From positions 1 through 55,864 of the forward strand of contig DRGL01000013.1 of NCBI GenBank assembly GCA_011050085.1: a DNA stretch of 55,864 nucleotides, read 5' to 3'. This stretch comes from Pricia antarctica. Lineage in GTDB: Bacteria; Bacteroidota; Bacteroidia; Flavobacteriales; Flavobacteriaceae. Positions 32,808-39,657 of this stretch are shown here, in pieces. The position numbers and the translations under genes are program-made. Every line of letters begins with the position of its first letter. The first letter of the stretch is position 1. Under the pieces are notes generated by a model, which saw only the letters and a program-made list of their open reading frames with translations, was not told the DNA's origin and ran no database searches.

Positions 32808-33272
32808 ATGAAGAAACTACTTATTTTAATCTTAGTATTAATTTCCGGGAACGCGGTAGCACAACAAGATATTGACGCTGGGATATTTGATGATGTCTAT
32901 TTATTACAACCAGGCAAGGCAGATTTTGATTCTACATATATCAACACTGCCGGCGGAAGTGATTTTACTGCAACCTATGGAATGTGGCCGATCTTATCGA
33001 TAGATTATTTATTTAATGATACCGGAACTGTTGGGTCTACGCTAATATTTCAACAGAACGTGAAAGACAGCAAGGGCAGAGAAACAGATAGATGGGTGTC
33101 TCAGGATTCATTAGTGGTATCGTCTACATCTACTGACTGGCAGACATGGCTTGTTACTGCTTCGGGGAGTGATATTCCACCGAAACCTTTATGGCGCATT
33201 GAGGTCGCATCTCACGCAGCCGAGGCTGATACCTGTCAATTAAAAGGAAACGGCTGGAATAACCAAAGATAA
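32808..33272 (+). CDS. Secreted protein with Sec signal peptide, 154 aa
   Basis: MKKLLILILVLISGNAVA then QQ is a clean signal peptide behind AAGAGG. The mature part is beta-rich with DTYGMWPILSIDYLF-type strands and SKGRETDRWVSQDSL. It sits between tail-tip and fibre genes. Whether it leaves the cell or is assembled into the virion cannot be told. Confidence 0.55.
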   Translation: MKKLLILILVLISGNAVAQQDIDAGIFDDVYLLQPGKADFDSTYINTAGGSDFTATYGMWPILSIDYLFNDTGTVGSTLIFQQNVKDSKGRETDRWVSQDSLVVSSTSTDWQTWLVTASGSDIPPKPLWRIEVASHAAEADTCQLKGNGWNNQR

Positions 33273-33283
33273 TGAGGTCTAAA

Positions 33284-35458
33284 ATGAAGAAATTTATATT
33301 TTTAATACTTGGTTTATTATTCGCAACATCGGCCTTCGGTCAGAGTGTGTTCGGCATCGGCGGTGTTAGGGGTCTTAAATGGGACGGTTTCGGGCTCAGG
33401 TTTCAATCTCCCGCCGATTCTGTTATCTTCGAGATCCCGGTCAGCTTTGAGTCAACCATCACAATAACGACATTGATCGGCACGTCGTTCAAGGTCTTCG
33501 ACACCGATAGTGATTCAATCATAGCCAAACCGTCCGGCTTTGCTCTGACAAATTCAAGCGCCGTCGGGGTTTATGTGTTCCAGGTTAAAGACGGTGAGGG
33601 ATCGCTGAATGCTTTTAGCGTTGATTCATTGGGGAATGTTATAATGGCCGGGGATGTTGCCCCGGGTGACGATGTGCTTTTAGCTGATGGTGCGGTAATT
33701 GGCATTACCGGCAATGAGGTTATTACGTTTCTGGCGGGGGCTGGTAGTATAAATTTCACGGGTGCAACAGTGGACATTGACGGAGCTTTTACCGCTACTT
33801 CTGTGGGGGCAGATGCTTTAGTAACCGCTGAAACCGGAGTCACAATCAACCCTACCGTGGCAGACGGCGAAGATCCATCACTCATCCTTAAATTCGATGC
33901 TGACAGCGATAGTCCGGCGAATACGGCTGAGACTTTCACGATTAGCGGAACTGCTGCTGCCGACCCCACTGATGCAACTATTGACTATACAATGACTCAG
34001 GCATTAGGCTACAAATTCTTCGGTGATCAAGGTGAATATCTTTTTATAACTCAAGATAAAGTAAATAACAATATGTATCTTGAGTCTGATGCAACTCAGT
34101 TCTTTTTGCGTCAAAGCGGTAATGATGCTATTGCGCTCCATGCTACAAGACAGGTAAGGGAAGTTTTTTCCGATTTAGTACTTGCCGGCTCTCATTTTGA
34201 ATTTCGTCCATCATCTGCGAGTACTGAGTTAACGGGCAATAATGTTAAACAAGGGCTTATGCTTGTTGAGGGTGAAGCTGCACAAACTTCTACCGCTTCG
34301 CTTGATGCGTTCTGTGTTGATATAGATATTACATCTTTGGGTGACGGCTCAGCTGGCAATGGAAACAACCTGTTGAATTTGAGTGTGTCGGGTTCGCCAT
34401 TGTTTAGAATTACTACTGATGGATTATTTGATGGAGATGGAACTTCTATCACAAGTGACAACACATTAGCTGATACTTTGATTGTTACAGGCCAGGTAGA
34501 TGCTTCAACTGGATTCACCGATGGCACGTTTACTGTTGATGGATCGGGAGCATTTACCGGAGTTGCCAGTATCGTTTCAAGTGGTGCAATTTCGGGAACC
34601 GCAATAACCGGATCAGCCGAAGCAAACTTCACAAATAATGCTGCTGCTGCAACTTTCGGAGCTGTTGGAACCGATGCCGATGTAGTTTTAGCTTTTGACG
34701 CTGTAACCAATCAAGGCTCAATCACATACATGGAAGATGAAGACAGATTCGACTTTGATAATGATTTAGATGTGATTGCGGACTTGACAGCAGGGACGAT
34801 GATATCTGATGGTGTGTTAACCGCACTTGGAGCTTTTACATCGTTAGGCATCGATGATAATGCGGATGCGAACGCAATAACAATTTCATCGGGTGAAGTG
34901 GTCACGTTTGTTCAGGCTCCCGTATTCGCCTCATACACCCGCCACCTCGATTTAGATATAGGCGCGGCCGTGTTAGGCCCAAACGCACCGACAGCTACAA
35001 CTATAGGAACTTCACGAGGGCTCGGCTTTGATGCCGACAATGAAGCTGCGTACGTTGAGTTCGAGATTCCTTCGGATTGGGATGGCGCAAGTAACATGAA
35101 TTTCAATATTCATTGGCATCCAACGAGTGGGGATGCCATAGCGAACACAGAAAAAATCAAGTGGGACGCACATTACCGGAGTGTTGCAATTGGTGAAGCT
35201 GTGGACAATGGAACTTTAGTCACCGCCACAACCACATTTACGGGAGGGGCATCCGAGGGCGACAAAGAAACTTATCAGACGGTTATTGTAATCGTCTACA
35301 CGGGAGGCAACCAGCCCCTTACCGCAGGCGACATATTGTATATACAGGTTGATCGAGACGTAACCGGCGAGGCTGGCGGAGGCGGATCATATTCAGGAAT
35401 GGGGATTATTACATTGGTGGAGCTGGAATATACATCGAATGCTTTGGCTTCACATTAA
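33284..35458 (+). CDS. Tail-fibre-like protein with signal peptide, 724 aa
   Basis: The start at 33284 gives MKKFIFLILGLLFATSAFG then Q (signal peptide); an upstream in-frame start at 33272 adds four residues. The body is alanine/threonine/aspartate-rich and repetitive (GAGSINFTGATVDIDGAFTA, DGTSITSDNTLADTLIVTG, IISSGAISGTAITGS-like), as in phage fibres. The last about 170 residues form a distinct beta domain (VYVEFEIPSDWDGASNMNF-like, INIHWHPTSGD) likely to be the receptor-binding tip. A cleavable signal on a fibre would be unusual. Confidence 0.6.
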   Translation: MKKFIFLILGLLFATSAFGQSVFGIGGVRGLKWDGFGLRFQSPADSVIFEIPVSFESTITITTLIGTSFKVFDTDSDSIIAKPSGFALTNSSAVGVYVFQVKDGEGSLNAFSVDSLGNVIMAGDVAPGDDVLLADGAVIGITGNEVITFLAGAGSINFTGATVDIDGAFTATSVGADALVTAETGVTINPTVADGEDPSLILKFDADSDSPANTAETFTISGTAAADPTDATIDYTMTQALGYKFFGDQGEYLFITQDKVNNNMYLESDATQFFLRQSGNDAIALHATRQVREVFSDLVLAGSHFEFRPSSASTELTGNNVKQGLMLVEGEAAQTSTASLDAFCVDIDITSLGDGSAGNGNNLLNLSVSGSPLFRITTDGLFDGDGTSITSDNTLADTLIVTGQVDASTGFTDGTFTVDGSGAFTGVASIVSSGAISGTAITGSAEANFTNNAAAATFGAVGTDADVVLAFDAVTNQGSITYMEDEDRFDFDNDLDVIADLTAGTMISDGVLTALGAFTSLGIDDNADANAITISSGEVVTFVQAPVFASYTRHLDLDIGAAVLGPNAPTATTIGTSRGLGFDADNEAAYVEFEIPSDWDGASNMNFNIHWHPTSGDAIANTEKIKWDAHYRSVAIGEAVDNGTLVTATTTFTGGASEGDKETYQTVIVIVYTGGNQPLTAGDILYIQVDRDVTGEAGGGGSYSGMGIITLVELEYTSNALASH

Positions 35459-35598
35459 TGCTTGATTCCGGTATGAAAATTGCTTATACTATAACCGACG
35501 GAGACACTTCAATGAATTTAACGCTGGGAGGCTGCAACCCCATCTTAGCCTCCGTCAAATTGTGGCCTTTCGGTCTATATAAGACGGAGGCAAAATGA
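35458..35598 (+). CDS. Possible 46-aa ORF covering the leader RNA
   Basis: TAATG overlap with the fibre stop and ATGA overlap with the next gene are the usual junctions here. However, the region also contains a promoter and strong RNA pairings, so the frame may be incidental. No domain. Confidence 0.3.
   Translation: MLDSGMKIAYTITDGDTSMNLTLGGCNPILASVKLWPFGLYKTEAK
35462..35490 (+). promoter_or_regulatory. Putative sigma70 promoter before the lysis-type cluster
   Basis: TTGATT (35462-35467), 17-nt spacer, TATACT (35485-35490). The -35 is preceded by C as in the other CTTGA promoters of this window. It would start an RNA at about 35497, exactly where the switch-like pairings begin. Confidence 0.5.
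35497..35590 (+). promoter_or_regulatory. Leader RNA with mutually exclusive stems masking a ribosome binding site
   Basis: AGCCTCC (35547-35553) pairs perfectly with GGAGGCT (35527-35533). The overlapping CCTCCGTC (35549-35556) pairs perfectly with GACGGAGG (35583-35590), which contains the ribosome binding site for the gene at 35595. A third partner GACGGAG lies at 35497-35503. The stems cannot form together, so translation could be on in one fold and off in the other. The signal that would choose is unknown. Confidence 0.55.
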
Positions 35599-35966
35599 AG
35601 AAATTATGTATCATCTTAATTGTATTGGTTTCATGTGGAACGCTTTTCGGGCAAAGAAACGCAATAATCCCAGAAAAAGTGCGACTTGAACTCCAGCTCC
35701 AGCAGGCGCAAGCGGAAGTTAAACGGTTAAACATTGTGCTTGCAGATACAAAGGCCGACCGGGATGCTTTAACTTTAGCAATCGCAGAGCTTAAAAAAAA
35801 TGTAGTCGCACAGAATGCCGGCCTGGAGAAAACGAGATTAATTTTACAGGACGCATTAAATAATGGAGGCAAAGTTGACTGGAAAACGCTTATTGATGAT
35901 GTTAAGTGGAATCTTGTTCTTCCAGATTCTACCGCTACAAAGCCAGACAAAAGCGGAAAGCGTTAA
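35595..35966 (+). CDS. Secreted or lipoprotein coiled-coil protein, spanin-like, 123 aa
   Basis: MKKLCIILIVLVSCGTLFGQ may be read as a signal peptide cut after FG or as a lipoprotein signal with lipobox LVSC (C14). Residues 28-85 form a coiled coil (LELQLQQAQAEVKRLNIVLA). Membrane anchor plus coiled coil followed by an overlapping exported protein recalls spanin pairs, which join inner and outer membranes at lysis. Family identity cannot be shown from sequence alone. Confidence 0.5.
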   Translation: MKKLCIILIVLVSCGTLFGQRNAIIPEKVRLELQLQQAQAEVKRLNIVLADTKADRDALTLAIAELKKNVVAQNAGLEKTRLILQDALNNGGKVDWKTLIDDVKWNLVLPDSTATKPDKSGKR

Positions 35967-36435
35967 GTTCTACGAGTCGATCACATTCACGCAATCGGTA
36001 GACTATACAGCTAGAATCATACCGCTATTAAATTTGTTCAATATGGACGGCTATAATAGCGAATCGTTTTTGGAGGGCTTGCGCAAACAGAAAATCCTAA
36101 AGAAACAGGCCGGTAAATACTGGTTCTGGATTCCATTACAAGAGGACTTCGGTGATCAAATTTGCTACATGATTTACGACACAACGCTATTCTGGTTCGG
36201 CGGATACAAACCGTTCGCCTGGTCCAAAAATGGCAGGGACAAGCGCGAGCCTCAAATTATCGTCTGGGCGGAGTATATAATCACGCCCGGGATCGGCATC
36301 ACCAAAGCCAATTCGAACATTTTAGACTACACGGATCATACAAACGTTGATCTGAAATCGTTCTATAGTGGCCTTAATGGCGCTCATATTGCGTTTGAGA
36401 AACGGAAGAAACCTAAACCGAGAGGGAAGAGATGA
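35863..36435 (+). CDS. Exported protein overlapping the coiled-coil gene, 190 aa
   Basis: Overlaps the previous gene by 104 nt in another frame. N-terminus MEAKLTGKRLLMMLSGILFF continues with QILPLQSQT, a probable signal peptide. The mature domain is aromatic-rich (KYWFWIPLQEDFGDQICYM, DTTLFWFGGYKPFAW), unlike any lysozyme I know, and it ends with a basic tail (RKKPKPRGKR). The nested arrangement is like Rz/Rz1, but the second product is larger than an Rz1. Unknown. Confidence 0.5.
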   Translation: MEAKLTGKRLLMMLSGILFFQILPLQSQTKAESVKFYESITFTQSVDYTARIIPLLNLFNMDGYNSESFLEGLRKQKILKKQAGKYWFWIPLQEDFGDQICYMIYDTTLFWFGGYKPFAWSKNGRDKREPQIIVWAEYIITPGIGITKANSNILDYTDHTNVDLKSFYSGLNGAHIAFEKRKKPKPRGKR

Positions 36436-36587
36436 GCCTCCTAATCCAAATCGACAAAGGATTTGCCGCGTTTTGTCTATGGTTCCTGATTAATTTCGAT
36501 GCGCTCAATCTTGTCTTTGTCCCTTATGCTATCGATTCGTGGTTTATGAAACGGCGTTTTTATAGACGCTGGGAGGAGTATTTTTAA
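36432..36587 (+). CDS. Small membrane protein, 51 aa
   Basis: ATGA overlap with the preceding gene and TAATG with the next. Central hydrophobic span (FAAFCLWFLINFDALNLVFV) and basic end (KRRFYRRW). Could take part in lysis (holin-sized), but this is inference from size and place. Confidence 0.45.
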   Translation: MSLLIQIDKGFAAFCLWFLINFDALNLVFVPYAIDSWFMKRRFYRRWEEYF

Positions 36588-36784
36588 TGAAGAAAATAAA
36601 AGCATGGATAATAAATAGAAAAGAAGGAATTAAGATGGTCAAAATGATGAAAAGATACTACAACTTATTACACGGTTTTGTTAAATGTCCGAAATGTGCA
36701 TCTACCGCAAGCACCTACTCTCACAGAAAGAACTATGAAATAAACGCAAGGTGTAATAATTGTAATATTATGTTTGTAATTTAG
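36587..36784 (+). CDS. Zinc-ribbon protein, 65 aa
   Basis: Basic N-terminus (MKKIKAWIINRKEGIKMVKM) followed by a four-cysteine ribbon: CPKC and CNNC near residues 34-60. GGAGGAG precedes the start. DNA or RNA binding likely; target unknown. Confidence 0.6.
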   Translation: MKKIKAWIINRKEGIKMVKMMKRYYNLLHGFVKCPKCASTASTYSHRKNYEINARCNNCNIMFVI

Positions 36785-36793
36785 GAGAATAAA

Positions 36794-37093
36794 ATGAAAT
36801 ACCGTTGGGTCAAATGGCACGATGACAAGTGGCTCTCCAGGCAAGGGTCTATATTGCCCTGGGATAAAGCCGAACACGCCATAGTGAGCGCTATATTGGC
36901 TTATTTTGCTACCTTATTACTGCCGTTACTGGCCGGTTGCCTGCTGGTGCTGTTTATCGGGTCGCTGTGGGAACTGAAAGACTCTATCATGCCCTGGGAA
37001 AAGTATGGCTTTTGGGGCGGAGATGGTTTTTCATGGAAGGATCTGATTGCTGACTTTGTGGGAATTTTGATAATATTTATAATCAAATTTTGA
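36794..37093 (+). CDS. Polytopic membrane protein, possible lysis/holin-like, 99 aa
   Basis: AGGAG before the ATG. Hydrophobic spans at about 29-45, 46-58 and 84-98; motifs DKAEHAIVSAILAYF, GSLWELKDSIMP and SWKDLIADFVGIL follow a D..H...KE/KD...D..AD..G pattern of small phage membrane proteins. The end SWKDLIADFVGI is echoed by a diverged second copy downstream of the inserted endonuclease gene (37586-37663), so this C-terminus appears to have been rebuilt. Confidence 0.6.
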   Translation: MKYRWVKWHDDKWLSRQGSILPWDKAEHAIVSAILAYFATLLLPLLAGCLLVLFIGSLWELKDSIMPWEKYGFWGGDGFSWKDLIADFVGILIIFIIKF

Positions 37094-37100
37094 GGGAGCC

Positions 37101-37604
37101 GTGAAACTAATTGCATTGCATGGGAAATATGGTGAGGGAAAATTTGCCATAGTAGACGATGATCTTTTTGAGCGTCTAAATCAATGGCGTTGGCATTATC
37201 ATTATCACAAATCCAGACGCGACAATCATTGTTATGCGTGTCGCGGCGTAAAGATATCAAAAAATAAAACAAAAACGATTGCCATGCACCAAGAAATAAT
37301 GAACACCCCAAAAGGAATGAAAACAGATCATAAAAATAATAACAATTTAGATAATAGGAAATATAATCTTAGAATATGCACGGATCAACAAAACCAAATG
37401 AACTCACTTCCGAGCAGAGGTGGGACATCAAAACATAAGGGTGTTCATTGGTCTAAAAAATATAACAGGTGGATTGCAAGGGTTGGAATTAACCGTAAAA
37501 AGGTTTTTCTTGGTCATTTCACATCCGAGGTTAAAGCAGCAAAAGCCTACAATCGAAAAGCAAAAGAATTGTTCGGAGAATACGCATGTTTAAATTCTAT
37601 TTGA
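37101..37604 (+). CDS. HNH-AP2 homing endonuclease, 167 aa
   Basis: GTG start behind GAGGGAG. HNH part: MHQEIMNTPKGMKTDHKNNN followed by LDNRKYNLRICT (residues about 55-95). AP2 DNA-binding part: KHKGVHWSKKYNRWIARVG, KKVFLGHFTSEVKAAKAYN (about 110-160). It ends YACLNSI, a usual end for this class. The gene lies between a membrane protein gene and a diverged second copy of that gene's 3' end, the same layout as at the portal and the SMC-like gene. Confidence 0.8.
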   Translation: MKLIALHGKYGEGKFAIVDDDLFERLNQWRWHYHYHKSRRDNHCYACRGVKISKNKTKTIAMHQEIMNTPKGMKTDHKNNNNLDNRKYNLRICTDQQNQMNSLPSRGGTSKHKGVHWSKKYNRWIARVGINRKKVFLGHFTSEVKAAKAYNRKAKELFGEYACLNSI

Positions 37605-37663
37605 AAGACTTAATCGCTGATTCTGTCGGCGTGATTGCTATATTTGTTTGGAGGTTATTATGA
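37586..37663 (+). repeat. Diverged second copy of the 3' end of the 36794 membrane gene
   Basis: The frame from ATG 37586 to TGA 37661-37663 encodes FYLKDLIADSVGVIAIF..., matching FSWKDLIADFVGILIIF at the end of the gene at 36794. In KDLIAD every codon but one differs. Read as the original 3' end left behind the inserted endonuclease gene. It overlaps both the endonuclease stop and the next ATG. Confidence 0.6.
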
Positions 37664-37848
37664 AAACACTTATAAAGATTAAAATACACGCTTGGATGGC
37701 TATCTTCTTCTTGCTAATTTCTCATTTCATTCTCATTCGTATTGTGCTTGAGGGTTTTGACGGACTGGGAGGCGACTTTAAAGATATGTGGGAAGATCGG
37801 TATTACATATTTGGCAATCGTAGTGATTGGGAAATACTCGGCATATAA
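37660..37848 (+). CDS. Single-span membrane protein, 62 aa
   Basis: TGGAGG lies 7 nt before the ATG. Hydrophobic helix at about residues 13-30 (MAIFFLLISHFILIRIVL), then an acidic soluble end (DFKDMWEDRYYIFGN). Part of the membrane-protein cluster; role unknown. Confidence 0.55.
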   Translation: MKTLIKIKIHAWMAIFFLLISHFILIRIVLEGFDGLGGDFKDMWEDRYYIFGNRSDWEILGI

Positions 37849-37863
37849 TAACGGAGATTGAAA

Positions 37864-38205
37864 ATGACTAGATCAAACGGCAAGGGCGTTAAAATCGCTG
37901 GCGGAATTACATTCGGAACTTTAGTTTTAGCGATAACACTTTATTTTACATTGACTGACCGGGCAAAGGAATCCGGAGTAGCCAAAGCTACCGTAAAAAT
38001 GCAAGTTGAGGCGGTAGAAAAACGCGTTGATCATTTAGAGACTCATGCCAGCGAAACCGAGAACGTTTTAAACGGCAAAGACGGAGTTGTAGCAACCGTT
38101 GAAGTCATTAAAAGCAAGATCGAAAATATTGAGAAACAGGGCGTTGACCTGAAAGAGCAAAACAGGCTCATTCTCCAAAAGATTGACGCTTTGCCTAAGA
38201 AATAG
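37864..38205 (+). CDS. Membrane-anchored coiled-coil protein, 113 aa
   Basis: ATG 37864 preferred over TTG 37858 given CGGAG. One N-terminal transmembrane helix (residues about 11-29) and a long coiled coil (VEAVEKRVDHLETHA, KSKIENIEKQ). This topology fits an inner-membrane spanin or a holin-associated protein, and it is the last gene before the terminator. Family not proven. Confidence 0.55.
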   Translation: MTRSNGKGVKIAGGITFGTLVLAITLYFTLTDRAKESGVAKATVKMQVEAVEKRVDHLETHASETENVLNGKDGVVATVEVIKSKIENIEKQGVDLKEQNRLILQKIDALPKK

Positions 38206-38208
38206 TTC

Positions 38209-38236
38209 TTGACTTTTTCCCGCAAAACACTATCTT
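38209..38236 (+). promoter_or_regulatory. Putative promoter, CTTGA class
   Basis: AGTTCTTGACT: -35 TTGACT (38209-38214), 16-nt spacer, -10 TATCTT (38231-38236). The same AGTTCTTGA and TATCTT occur at 47528. A strong terminator begins only about 20 nt after the predicted start point, so this promoter would make a short RNA unless the terminator is bypassed. Confidence 0.45.
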
Positions 38237-38264
38237 ATAAATATCATAATTACTTTCCTTTAAG

Positions 38265-38295
38265 GGAGCGATTTACGCGGGTCGCTCCTTTTTTT
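38265..38295 (+). terminator. Intrinsic terminator
   Basis: GGAGCGA (38265-38271) pairs with TCGCTCC (38282-38288), loop of 10, followed by seven T (38289-38295). It separates the lysis-type cluster from the following gene block. Confidence 0.85.
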
Positions 38296-38357
38296 ATTAA
38301 GATTCCGTAATATTTATACTTAAAATCCTACCTTTTTGAAAACAATTAAAATAAAAC

Positions 38358-38386
38358 TTGCATCTTTGTAATACGTTTTGTATTAT
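38358..38386 (+). promoter_or_regulatory. Putative sigma70 promoter, TTGCAT class
   Basis: TTGCAT (38358-38363), 17-nt spacer, TATTAT (38381-38386), in an A/T-rich stretch directly after a terminator and about 40 nt before a gene with a strong ribosome binding site. Partner of the 7839 promoter. A second -10-like TATAAT lies at 38386-38391. Confidence 0.6.
38369..38385 (+). promoter_or_regulatory. Candidate operator overlapping the -10 box
   Basis: Perfect inverted repeat TAATAC-GTTTT-GTATTA inside the spacer and -10 of the promoter. A dimeric repressor bound there would block RNA polymerase. The small HTH-like protein at 38595 is a candidate binder (inference). Confidence 0.4.
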
Positions 38387-38428
38387 ATAATAGTCAACAG
38401 AGACGAACCAAAACAAGGAGAAGCTGAG

Positions 38429-38584
38429 ATGAAGAAAATAAGAGAATGGACGAAAGTCATAGCTATAGCGATTGTCGGTGTGGCTTTGATAGCCGTTTTG
38501 GGTAAGTTGAGTGGCACTCTGATCGCTAACACAATAATCGAAAGCAAACAGAACAGGGTGATCTCAATAGAAATAACTTTTTAG
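38429..38584 (+). CDS. Small membrane protein, 51 aa
   Basis: AAGGAG precedes ATG 38429; a longer frame from 38378 would start in the promoter. Hydrophobic span at about residues 8-35 (VIAIAIVGVALIAVLGKLSG). First gene after the promoter. Unknown. Confidence 0.55.
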   Translation: MKKIREWTKVIAIAIVGVALIAVLGKLSGTLIANTIIESKQNRVISIEITF

Positions 38585-38594
38585 GGAGGCAAAT

Positions 38595-38762
38595 TTGAAC
38601 TATTTAAAAGTAACAAACGCAGCTAAAATTAAGGGAGTCTCCCGGGCCGCAGTAACCCAGGCGGTTGCATCTGGCAAGATCCATCAAAAAATGATTGACG
38701 GGACTCCGTATATTTTAGAGAACCGCGCGTTTGAAGTCTGGAATCCGGGGGTGAAGAAATGA
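38595..38762 (+). CDS. Small HTH protein, excisionase/MerR-like, 55 aa (TTG start)
   Basis: TTG 38595 lies 5 nt after GGGAGG (38584-38589). The product YLKVTNAAKIKGVSRAAVTQ continues with AVASGKIHQKMIDG, the pattern of winged helix-turn-helix excisionase-like proteins (helix, turn, recognition helix, then beta wing). Likely binds DNA, perhaps the operator upstream. ATGA overlap with the next gene. Confidence 0.6.
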   Translation: MNYLKVTNAAKIKGVSRAAVTQAVASGKIHQKMIDGTPYILENRAFEVWNPGVKK

Positions 38763-38944
38763 ATCTGCCGAAACCCGGCCATGAGCAATACGAGAAATTC
38801 AAAAACGTGGACTGTAAATATTGGTTCGATTACAAATACTGCCACACCACCGGAGCTAGATTCCAGAAGATTTCCCGGTCACTGAAAGCCTGCCGGGAAG
38901 CTAAAAATCAATGGTTAAAAAAACAAGGAGAAAGCCATGAATAG
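38759..38944 (+). CDS. Unknown basic protein, 61 aa
   Basis: Aromatic and basic (KYWFDYKYCHTTGARFQKIS), overlapping its neighbours by 4 and 8 nt. Not recognised. Confidence 0.5.
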   Translation: MNLPKPGHEQYEKFKNVDCKYWFDYKYCHTTGARFQKISRSLKACREAKNQWLKKQGESHE

Positions 38945-39089
38945 ACAACAAAAAGATCAGCTCGAATTCACCAAACTCCGCATTGTAACGGCCGCGTCAA
39001 TTATGAAAATCCGGAAGTTGACTGACAACTATATCGCTGACCGGATACAGGAGAATTTGAGGTACGCTAAAGAAATTGGGCGGGCATAA
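38937..39089 (+). CDS. Unknown helical protein, 50 aa
   Basis: AAGGAG 7 nt before the ATG, inside the end of the previous gene. Basic helical peptide (FTKLRIVTAASIMKIRKLTD). Stop overlaps the next start (TAATG). Confidence 0.5.
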   Translation: MNRQQKDQLEFTKLRIVTAASIMKIRKLTDNYIADRIQENLRYAKEIGRA

Positions 39090-39208
39090 TGGCAAAAGAT
39101 AAATGTCCCCGATGTCAATCTACGGTTCCGCCTTACAAGATTAATCCTAACAACGGTGACAAACATTGCTTTTATTGTATGACTTTCATTGAAAAGGGGG
39201 AGCGATGA
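39089..39208 (+). CDS. Zinc-ribbon microprotein, 39 aa
   Basis: Two CxxC knuckles, CPRC (residues 6-9) and CFYC (27-30), in only 39 residues. Overlaps on both sides (TAATG, ATGA) support translation. Probably a minimal zinc ribbon; partner unknown. Confidence 0.55.
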   Translation: MAKDKCPRCQSTVPPYKINPNNGDKHCFYCMTFIEKGER

Positions 39209-39657
39209 TAGAAATTAAAGAACGGGGGATCATATTTTCCTCTGAAATGGTGAGGGCTATTTTAGATTATAGGAAAACGGAAACGCGGAGGGTGATGAAA
39301 CCGCAACCACCTGGTGTTTTTAGGTGTCCCTACGGCAACCCTGGCGATATCCTCTATGTCCGAGAAACGTTTATGCTTGGGAAATACAGCGGAGAAATTT
39401 ATTATAAGGCTGATAATAATGTTAGATTCCTTCCCGAATGGAAACCATCAATCCACATGCCAAAGAAATTCAGCCGGATCAAACTTAAAATACTAAAAAT
39501 AAGATCTGAGCGATTGCAACAAATAGATAACTTGGGCTGTATAGCAGAAGGTGTTGGCAAGTTTGTATTGCTTTGGGACTCCCTCAACAAAAAGCGCGGT
39601 TTCGGGTGGGATGTTAACCCGTTTTGCTGGGTAATTAAATTTGAGAGGATAAAATGA
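39205..39657 (+). CDS. ASCH-like phage protein, 150 aa
   Basis: Follows the well-known phage pattern: IIFSSEMVRAILDYRKTETR, CPYGNPGDILYVRETF, WKPSIHMPKKFSRI, then LWDSLNKKRGFGWDVNPFCW. ASCH/PUA-like folds bind RNA or modified nucleotides; the specific task is unknown. Immediately precedes an RNA methyltransferase gene with ATGA overlap, so a joint role in RNA or nucleotide modification is possible (inference). Confidence 0.75.
   Translation: MIEIKERGIIFSSEMVRAILDYRKTETRRVMKPQPPGVFRCPYGNPGDILYVRETFMLGKYSGEIYYKADNNVRFLPEWKPSIHMPKKFSRIKLKILKIRSERLQQIDNLGCIAEGVGKFVLLWDSLNKKRGFGWDVNPFCWVIKFERIK

Noticed and set aside
33571-34905. Long minus-strand ORFs opposite the fibre gene
   Set aside because: They are alanine/serine/valine/proline-rich mirrors of the repetitive fibre codons, lack ribosome binding sites and oppose a confident + strand gene.
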